In this document: positions 7,805 through 13,708 of the stretch, in pieces
How positions within the stretch are numbered: position 1 is the stretch's first letter
Layout of the letters: each line of letters begins with the position of its first letter
Origin: Desulfobacterales bacterium
GTDB lineage: Bacteria > Desulfobacterota > Desulfobacteria > Desulfobacterales > RPRI01
DNA: 27,249 nt
Assembly: GCA_030689795.1 (NCBI GenBank)
Contig: JAUYEO010000167.1
Span: 1 to 27,249, forward strand
Direction: 5' to 3'
The notes under the pieces: model-generated
Database searches by the model: none
What the model saw: the letters and a program-made list of their open reading frames with translations, nothing else
What the model was told of the DNA's origin: nothing
Program-made: the position numbers and the translations under genes

Positions 7805-8698
7805 CTATGGAGGGGTAATTTTCTTTCGACCTTTCTTGTAATCGGCGTAGGGAAGGACGTAAATCTCCTTCTTCTGCCAGAGGGATTCTCTTTCCTTCAA
7901 GGCCTTCATCGTCTCCTCCGGATTCTGGACGCTCAGCTCCGTCAGAAGGGCATTGACCAGGCTCATGGCTGCGGTAAAGGATTCGATGAAGGAGTCGAGT
8001 CTGGAATGGACCGGCAGAACCCAATCGGCGTTGCGGGCGAGTGGAGATAAGACGGAATCGGTGATGGCGCCGACCCGGGCACCGTTTCCCTTGGCGTATT
8101 CCAGTATTTCGATGGTCAATCGGGTGTATCTGGGGAAACTGATGCCGATGACGAGATCATCGCTGCTCATGCCGTGCAAAGTGTTCCAGACATCCCCGTA
8201 GCCGGGGATCACCGGCGAGGCTTGTTTTTGCAAAAAACGGAGGTAGAGGGCCAAAACGAGGGCTGGGGCATGGGCCCCTCGGAGTCCCACAACAAAAATA
8301 CGCCTGGCATTCTTCATATCGGTGACGGCCTTGTGGAATGTTTCAAGGGAGATATCCCGGAGAGTCTCGGAGAGGTTCCGGATATCCTCCTGAATGATCC
8401 TGGTGAGGATGTCGCCATCCGTCCGGATGTTTTTAACGGTTTGTTCGAGTCGGGTGACCGTGGTCAGACGATTCTGAAGGTTTTTCCGGAGCATCTGCTG
8501 CAGTTTTGGATAACCGTCGAAGCCCAGAACTTGTGCAAGCCTCACTATGGTAGCTTCGCTGACCCCCGCCTTTTTAGCAAGCTTCGATGCCGTCAGGAAG
8601 ATCGATTCCTCGTAATGGTCCATGATATACTGTGCCGCGCGTTTCTGGGCTCCAGTCAGTTGAATCCGGTTGTCTGAGAGAAGGGTATTTATTGGCAT
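7805..8698 (-). CDS. MurR/RpiR-family transcriptional regulator (HTH + SIS)
   Basis: A 297-residue regulator with an N-terminal RpiR helix-turn-helix (~1-77; SKLAKKAGVSEATIVRLAQVLGFDGYPKL) and a C-terminal SIS domain (~120-250) that usually senses phosphosugars. It is the first gene of the minus-strand operon and is followed by the ACD, crotonase and TRAP genes, so it probably controls them and itself. RpiR regulators are commonly tied to sugar or amino-sugar metabolism. Here the neighbours point to a carboxylate or its CoA ester, so the effector may be unusual. The ATG at 8698 has AAGGA about 9 nt upstream, lying inside a large palindrome. Family is firm, ligand unknown. Confidence 0.93.
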   Translation of the reverse strand: MPINTLLSDNRIQLTGAQKRAAQYIMDHYEESIFLTASKLAKKAGVSEATIVRLAQVLGFDGYPKLQQMLRKNLQNRLTTVTRLEQTVKNIRTDGDILTRIIQEDIRNLSETLRDISLETFHKAVTDMKNARRIFVVGLRGAHAPALVLALYLRFLQKQASPVIPGYGDVWNTLHGMSSDDLVIGISFPRYTRLTIEILEYAKGNGARVGAITDSVLSPLARNADWVLPVHSRLDSFIESFTAAMSLVNALLTELSVQNPEETMKALKERESLWQKKEIYVLPYADYKKGRKKITPP

Positions 8699-8699
8699 G

Positions 8700-8741
8700 A
8701 AATAATTCCTTCATTAGTTAATGATGATGAAGGAATTATTT
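8700..8741. promoter_or_regulatory. Perfect 15-bp inverted repeat, probable operator of the RpiR operon
   Basis: AAATAATTCCTTCAT (8700-8714) and ATGAAGGAATTATTT (8727-8741) are exact reverse complements, separated by 12 bp that contain a nested CATTA-GT-TAATG palindrome. The repeat begins one base before the regulator start codon, includes its Shine-Dalgarno, and covers the -10 hexamer. A bound repressor would block both promoter and start. The transcript could also fold and hide the ribosome-binding site. No poly-T tract follows, so a terminator is unlikely. Confidence 0.75.
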
Positions 8742-8763
8742 CTTAGCTGATGCCTCTTGTCAA
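8735..8763 (-). promoter_or_regulatory. Sigma70-type promoter of the RpiR-ACD-ECH-TRAP operon
   Basis: On the minus strand a perfect -35 TTGACA (8763-8758) is followed by a 17-bp spacer and a -10 AATAAT (8740-8735, 5 of 6 matches). Transcription would start inside the palindrome about 30 bp before the regulator ATG. Confidence 0.75.
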
Positions 8764-9073
8764 GAAAAAAACGCAAAAAGTTATAACAAATTAGAATTGC
8801 ATACTATTTTATGTTTAAGAGGGTTGTTATATGATAAATTCTGAGCATATTCAGTAAGACAGAAGGAAAGCGGAGGACAAGTGTGTTCGCTGTTTCGGTT
8901 CATTGCAAAGCAGGCCCGGGGGCATATAAATGCTGATGAAACTGGTTATAAATGTTTTTTCATGATAATTAATTAATTTTAGAGATGATATTCAGTTAAC
9001 CATCGTGAAGAAGGCGGACAAAAAAGCCTTTTGCCCGCACATACGAATAAGAAACGATTGAGGAATTGCTTTC
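8742..9073. other. Divergent intergenic region between the RpiR operon and plsC
   Basis: These 332 bases hold the minus-strand promoter at the left edge and the plsC leader at the right. An imperfect hairpin (GCGGACAAAA at 9014-9023 against TTTTGCCCGC at 9029-9038, one mismatch, 5-nt loop) lies 35 bases before the plsC start. A 31-codon frame with GTG at 8881 and an upstream GGAGG exists, but I cannot support it as a gene. No convincing plsC promoter was found. The rest is AT-rich and without visible structure. Confidence 0.5.
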
Positions 9074-9778
9074 ATGAATACTCGTTTTGTGTTTTTTGCC
9101 CTGACATACTTATCTTTTGGGGTACTGCTTAATCTTGTTTACCTCATACTGCTTCCATTTGTTCTCATCTCCGACCCGCTGCGAAGACAGTATTTTAAAA
9201 TCTATTATAAATTTCATGAGATTGTATCAAACCTCTTCTGGGAAACACGTATGACGGGATACCAGGTGGAAAAAAGTCCCCGGCCGGTTATATTTATCCT
9301 GAACCATCAGACTGTTCTGGATAGCCTGCCGATCTATCTGGCATATCCGCATTTATGTAAAATGGTGGTCTTTTCCGGAATACGATGGCTGCCTGTTATC
9401 GGGTTAATCCATATGTTCTTAAAGAATATTTTTGTCAACCGCGCTTCAAAATCCAGCAGAAAAGCAGCGCTGGGGAAATCGGCGCTTTATTTAAGACAGG
9501 GGTTTTCCCTTATCTTTGCCCCTGAAGGAACGCTGAATCCGACTGAAAGTCTTATGCCGTTTAGGATCGGACCCTTCAGGCTGGCTTGTGAAATCGGAGT
9601 GCCGGTGATCCCGGTAAGACAGGAAACCAAAGTGCTTTTTGGAAATAAGAAAGGATTAAAACTTCTACCGGGAAGTCTGAGGATTCACTTTTTTGAACCG
9701 ATAGATACGACAAACAAACGGCCCGAAGATGTCAGGGATATCGCATTTGAGAGAATTCAATCTTTTCGGTTAACCTGA
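9074..9778 (+). CDS. 1-acyl-sn-glycerol-3-phosphate acyltransferase (PlsC/LPLAT family)
   Basis: A 234-residue inner-membrane-associated acyltransferase. An N-terminal hydrophobic helix (~5-32) anchors it. The catalytic NHxxxxD motif is NHQTVLD at 77-83 (His78, Asp83), and the substrate-binding motif reads FAPEGTLN around 148-155, where most members have PEGTR. It transfers an acyl chain to position 2 of lysophosphatidate in phospholipid synthesis, or to a related lysolipid. Length is usual for PlsC. GAGGAA lies about 10 nt before the ATG. It converges with the patatin-phospholipase gene and the two overlap by 9 bp at their 3' ends, which leaves no room for a separate terminator. The exact acceptor is not certain, as many genomes carry several paralogs. 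Confidence 0.9.
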   Translation: MNTRFVFFALTYLSFGVLLNLVYLILLPFVLISDPLRRQYFKIYYKFHEIVSNLFWETRMTGYQVEKSPRPVIFILNHQTVLDSLPIYLAYPHLCKMVVFSGIRWLPVIGLIHMFLKNIFVNRASKSSRKAALGKSALYLRQGFSLIFAPEGTLNPTESLMPFRIGPFRLACEIGVPVIPVRQETKVLFGNKKGLKLLPGSLRIHFFEPIDTTNKRPEDVRDIAFERIQSFRLT

Positions 9779-11632
9779 CCCTTGAAGTTTGTTAAACAAA
9801 CCCCCTCTTTTCCATTCGTCTATCTTTTCTCCGGCATATTGATACCCAACGTCAACAATCTCTTCTATTGCCTCAAATTCCATTATTCCGTATCTTGAGA
9901 TCGGGGGCTCAAGGTAATAATCGGCTGTCCTTGCAGCATCTTTTGCCTGACGTATACTTCCGAGCATATTTGCCCGTGTAAGCACCGTAAAAATATTCGG
10001 CAGCTTTGACTTTTTTTTACGTGGGAAAAGATTATGCCAAAGGATTTTCCAGGGGGATGGAAATTCCTCTATGGAACTGTCTATACCGGCATCCTCTTTG
10101 GGGTTGACATTGACTACGATCACAGTTCCTCCATAAAGGTTTTTCATAATGTCACCGGGCAGATTGTTCAATACGCAACCGTCAACGAGGAGATTCCCCT
10201 TCTCTGTAACCGGCGGGAGAACTCCCGGCAGAGAGAGGCTTGTCCTTACTGCTTTCCAGAGAAGACCGCTTCGATGGATCACCGTCTCGGCCTGGGTCAG
10301 GTTGGTAGACACACAAAAAAATCTCAACCACAGATCCTCAATATGAGCCGATCCGTAAAGCCTTTTCATGGCGCTTTCAAGTCTTTTGCTTCCATACAGA
10401 GAAATGACCGGTATGGTATAATCCTTAAACGGCCTATCCTTTTCATACAGATCTTTTTGTACCCGGGTCATCTCTTCTATTGTCATGCCCATGGCGTAAT
10501 GAGAAGCAACGACGGCGCCCATCGACGTTCCGCCGATTATGTCTATGGGGACGCCTGCTTCATTAAGAGCGCGAATGACGCCAATGTGGGCAAATCCCCG
10601 TGCGCCTCCTCCTCCGAGCACCAGGCCCACCGACTTTCCAGTCAGAATTCGTACCAGGCGCATGAAATCGGCGTCTGAATTCAACCGCACATGCTGGTGA
10701 TGATCTATGCGGCGGGCATCCATCCATGATCTTGTTCCCGGGTGCAGTTTTTTTTCATCTTTGGTCAAAAGGACGAGGGTTCGCCCGGCTGATGTTATGT
10801 CACGGTCAGGGCTTAATAACGATTGCTCTGTTTCACCCGGTTCCGGATTTTCCCCGGCACATCCTACCAGCAAAATTTCGTCCGCCAGGCGGACGCATCT
10901 GCGGGACCAGGCGGTGGGGGAAAGATCTGCTTCATATATGTTGCAGGAGTTTTTTGCTTCCTGCTCATCCAGCCAGGCTTCCAGCTTGAGATTGTCCTGG
11001 TTTTGTTCATCTGCCTGGGAAATCCCGGGAGTGTTGAAAAAGCTGTCGACTATCGCACTGTTAAGATGAAGCACCGGGCCGTGGGCTTTAAGAGAAAACG
11101 AGAGGCGTGAAGCAAATTCAGTTAAAGGTACGGCCGGGCTCAGGGGAACAAGGGCTATATTTGTTTCAGACGCTGTGGTCTGCCTGCAGGCAGTTGCGTT
11201 TTTCAGCCGGTATATGATTGTTCTTGTTATCTGTTTCAGTGCCCGGGGATAAAGATCGATCACATTCTCGAAATCATCTTTCGACAGCCTGATCAGTTCG
11301 CTGTCCCGCACAGCATAAATGCTCGCGGATCGCTCTTCTCCTGTGAGAAGCGACATTTCTCCGACACTTTCACCTCTCCGGATATCCCCTACAGGTTTTT
11401 CAGATCCGTCATCGGATTTTACCGTTGCCCTCAGGCGGCCGCTGATTACAATATAAAGGCAGTCGCCTGGATCACCCTGTCGAATCAGGCACGAGCCCCG
11501 GTTAATGTGAATCCATTCGATACGATTTAAAAAATCATTGAAGAGCGTTTCGTCAGAAGCACCGAATATCTTAGGAAGAAGGGCCTCTATCAGTTTCAGC
11601 TTCAGGGGCTGGTTGAAGATTTCTTTCATCAT
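9770..11632 (-). CDS. Patatin-like phospholipase with N-terminal cyclic-nucleotide-binding domain (NTE type)
   Basis: A 620-residue protein joining a cNMP-binding domain (~25-145; RQGDPGDCLYIVISG and GESVGEMSLLTGEERSAS), a linker of about 180 residues, and a patatin hydrolase domain (~333-600). The hydrolase has the oxyanion motif GGGGARG (340-346), nucleophile Ser370 in GTSMG, and Asp484 in DGC where DGG/DGA is usual, so a Ser-Asp dyad is present. It resembles neuropathy-target-esterase-type lysophospholipases, which act on phospholipids at the membrane. The nucleotide domain may regulate activity, although bacterial members do not always bind cNMP. No signal peptide is visible. Its ATG overlaps the rsmA stop by 4 bp, so it is the third gene of the DUF2062-rsmA operon. 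Family is firm. Confidence 0.92.
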   Translation of the reverse strand: MMKEIFNQPLKLKLIEALLPKIFGASDETLFNDFLNRIEWIHINRGSCLIRQGDPGDCLYIVISGRLRATVKSDDGSEKPVGDIRRGESVGEMSLLTGEERSASIYAVRDSELIRLSKDDFENVIDLYPRALKQITRTIIYRLKNATACRQTTASETNIALVPLSPAVPLTEFASRLSFSLKAHGPVLHLNSAIVDSFFNTPGISQADEQNQDNLKLEAWLDEQEAKNSCNIYEADLSPTAWSRRCVRLADEILLVGCAGENPEPGETEQSLLSPDRDITSAGRTLVLLTKDEKKLHPGTRSWMDARRIDHHQHVRLNSDADFMRLVRILTGKSVGLVLGGGGARGFAHIGVIRALNEAGVPIDIIGGTSMGAVVASHYAMGMTIEEMTRVQKDLYEKDRPFKDYTIPVISLYGSKRLESAMKRLYGSAHIEDLWLRFFCVSTNLTQAETVIHRSGLLWKAVRTSLSLPGVLPPVTEKGNLLVDGCVLNNLPGDIMKNLYGGTVIVVNVNPKEDAGIDSSIEEFPSPWKILWHNLFPRKKKSKLPNIFTVLTRANMLGSIRQAKDAARTADYYLEPPISRYGIMEFEAIEEIVDVGYQYAGEKIDEWKRGGLFNKLQGSG

Positions 11633-12477
11633 ATTCGCCCGTTCGGAGTGGTGTTGCTGAGCTTTACGAATTCTTCGACTGTAAGGGTTTCGGCGCGCCG
11701 CGCAGGATCAATTCCGGCGATGTTTAAGGCCGAAACCGCAGTTTGTGCGTCGATTCCAAGCTCGCTTCCTGAAAGTGAGTTTTTGAGGGTTTTGCGCCTT
11801 TTCCCGAAAGCGGCCTTGATTACGCTGAAAAAGAACTTCTCATCATCTGCCGGAAAATCCTGACTCTCCTTGAATTTTATTTCAATGATCTGGGAGTCTA
11901 TTTTCGGCTTCGGGAAAAAGAGAGATGCTTTTACGTCGGCGATTTTATCGATATCGGCGCAGTACCGCAGCATGACGGAGATCCGGCCGTAGTCTTTGCT
12001 GCCCGGCTTTGCGCATATCCTTTCCGACAGCTCCTTCTGGAACATCAGTACGGCGCGGCTAAGGCATTTTCTCTGAATAATGAGCTTTACCAGCACCTGG
12101 GATGAGATGTTATAAGGAAGATTCCCGATAACGACTATTTTGCGGCCATGCTTTACGGCTGTGCTTTCAATATCCGTGTCCAGGATGTTTTCGTTCATTA
12201 TACTGACATTATCGATATTTTTCGCAAGAAGTTCGGTTCTTAAAAGTGGCAGGAGATTTATGTCCTTTTCGACCGCATAAACTTTTTCCGCGGCAAGAGC
12301 AAGCGGAACTGTGAGGGCTCCAAGGCCGGCTCCTATTTCGAGAACAATATCCTCTTTCGATATGCCTGAACGGGAGACGATCATTTCCGCCGTTTTCGGG
12401 TCGGTGAGAAAATTCTGGCCGAACTGCTTTTTGGGGGAAAGGTTCCATGCAGAAAGGAGCGTTCTTGGTGATGTCAT
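11629..12477 (-). CDS. rsmA: 16S rRNA dimethyladenosine transferase RsmA (KsgA)
   Basis: A 282-residue cytoplasmic SAM-dependent methyltransferase that dimethylates the two adjacent adenines in helix 45 of 16S rRNA (A1518 and A1519 in E. coli) late in 30S assembly. It shows the KsgA opening PKKQFGQNFLTD (~15-26), SAM-binding motif I EIGAGLGALT (47-56), and catalytic motif IV NLPYNISS (119-126). The C-terminal helical domain carries FGKRRKTLKNSL. Length is normal. The gene overlaps the DUF2062 gene upstream and the patatin gene downstream by 4 bp each (ATGA arrangement), so all three are translated as a coupled operon. Confidence 0.97.
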   Translation of the reverse strand: MTSPRTLLSAWNLSPKKQFGQNFLTDPKTAEMIVSRSGISKEDIVLEIGAGLGALTVPLALAAEKVYAVEKDINLLPLLRTELLAKNIDNVSIMNENILDTDIESTAVKHGRKIVVIGNLPYNISSQVLVKLIIQRKCLSRAVLMFQKELSERICAKPGSKDYGRISVMLRYCADIDKIADVKASLFFPKPKIDSQIIEIKFKESQDFPADDEKFFFSVIKAAFGKRRKTLKNSLSGSELGIDAQTAVSALNIAGIDPARRAETLTVEEFVKLSNTTPNGRI

Positions 12478-12947
12478 GAATCGGGTTTTTCCTGATTATT
12501 TGTCAACAGTCTTCTGCGTGAGCGGAATTTTTTTACCAGGCGGCGGGTTATAAAGTACGAGGCAGCGGCGAACGGAATTCCTATGATTACTCCGCCCGTT
12601 AACAAGGCAATAGTTGCGTCAAATCCCAGCTTTGTCAGTTCGGTAAATGTCGTGTATTTAGTGTCGAAAGGAGTCGAGGTGCCCAGGATCAGGGCGCCGG
12701 TTTTATAACTCCCCAGATAGATGAAAGGTATGGTAAGAGGATTTCCGATCCAGACGCCTATCGCGGCAGCCGCCTTGCTTGCCCGCAGGATATACGCCAG
12801 AATTATTGCAATGAATGTATGAAAAGGGAAGGTCGGGGTGATTCCGACAAAAATTCCTATCGCCATCCCTGCCGCTATAAAATGCGGATCTCCCTTCAGT
12901 TGCTTTACGCGTTCGATAAATTGGGCTGTTTTCTGCTTCAGGTTCAT
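12474..12947 (-). CDS. DUF2062 domain-containing membrane protein
   Basis: A 157-residue membrane protein with the DUF2062 pattern: a short amphipathic N-terminus, then GMAIGIFVGITPTFPFHTFIA, then a segment with IGVWIGNPLTIPFIY, then a third helix near ~110-135 and a very basic C-terminus (RRLVKKFRSRRR) that should stay in the cytoplasm. About three to four membrane helices are visible. The family has no established biochemical role but is widespread and sometimes lies near lipid or glycosyltransferase genes. It is first in the operon and overlaps rsmA by 4 bp. No clear promoter was found in the 210 bases upstream, which it shares divergently with the winged-helix gene. Confidence 0.9.
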   Translation of the reverse strand: MNLKQKTAQFIERVKQLKGDPHFIAAGMAIGIFVGITPTFPFHTFIAIILAYILRASKAAAAIGVWIGNPLTIPFIYLGSYKTGALILGTSTPFDTKYTTFTELTKLGFDATIALLTGGVIIGIPFAAASYFITRRLVKKFRSRRRLLTNNQEKPDS

Positions 12948-13158
12948 CTGTATAAATTTCTTTTTGAATGAAAAAAGTGGATATTCAAAACTAATTCACG
13001 AATAGTTTATCTATATCAGAAGATATGACATATTCAAGAAGATTTATACGGTGGTGATTATGGGGTTTGAGCCTTAAAGCTTGACTTAAAGAATTATATC
13101 AATTAGTTTTACACTAGTATTTATTCCAGAGATAATCCATGACTTAACAGGAGGAGAT

Positions 13159-13548
13159 ATGGTGAGAAAAAGGGGGAAATCGGTCAGTTTTGATGCTATG
13201 GTCAAATTTTTTATGTTAAATTATGATATTCCGTCGAGGAAAGATATTCAAAAGATCGCTGCCAGGCTGGATAATCTGGAGACGCTTATTAAAAATACCT
13301 GTGTGCCTGCAAAAGCCAGGCGGACGGCGGCCTTCTCAGGCAGAGGAACATCCTCCGGAGAAAAACCGGTTAAAACGGCTTTTGAAATGGTGTTCGGAGT
13401 GATAAAGGGTTTTGATCATGGAGCGGGTTTTGCTGAAATTCAGGCTAAAACCGGTTTCAGTGAGAAGAAAATCCGAAACATCATATTCAGGCTCAACAAG
13501 TTCGGGAAGATAAAAAGAAAGAGCAGGGGGACTTACATAGCGGTATAG
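13159..13548 (+). CDS. Small winged-helix protein with N-terminal helical segment
   Basis: A 129-residue basic protein in two parts. Residues ~8-45 form a helical, possibly coiled-coil segment (FDAMVKFFMLNYDIPSRKD, then a heptad-like IQKIAARLDNLETLIK) reminiscent of phasin-type oligomerisation helices. After a linker, residues ~75-129 look like a winged helix: FAEIQAKTGFSEKKIRNII with FRLNKFGKIKRKSRGTYIAV as the wing. I infer a DNA-binding or nucleoid-type role, with the N-terminus for self-association. No target is visible. A textbook GGAGGAG lies 5-6 nt before the ATG. TTGACT at 13081-13086 is a possible -35, but the matching -10 is poor. Confidence 0.8.
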   Translation: MVRKRGKSVSFDAMVKFFMLNYDIPSRKDIQKIAARLDNLETLIKNTCVPAKARRTAAFSGRGTSSGEKPVKTAFEMVFGVIKGFDHGAGFAEIQAKTGFSEKKIRNIIFRLNKFGKIKRKSRGTYIAV

Positions 13549-13553
13549 TATCG

Positions 13554-13602
13554 GGGATCAGGGGTCAGGGAGCAGGGATCAGGGAGCAGGGATCAAGGGG
13601 CA
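13554..13602 (+). repeat. G-rich 7-bp tandem repeat (seven units)
   Basis: Seven consecutive heptads follow the stop of the winged-helix gene: GGGATCA, GGGGTCA, GGGAGCA, GGGATCA, GGGAGCA, GGGATCA, AGGGGCA. Seven runs of three or four G separated by 3-4 nt meet the usual G-quadruplex pattern on the plus (coding) strand. Short inverted motifs follow: AGACTGA against two copies of TTCAGTCT, within about 13627-13681, just before the peptidase gene. Confidence 0.85.
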
Positions 13603-13708
13603 GTGAATAGTGAATGGGAATGTTAAGAAGACTGACGGCTGAAGTTGCTGACATTCTTCAGTCTAAAAACCTTCAGTCTATTATACAAACCAGCGACCAG
13701 GATTTTAA

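Noticed and set aside
8881..8976. 31-codon frame with GTG start and upstream GGAGG
   Set aside because: Too short, no recognisable features, and not coupled to a neighbour.
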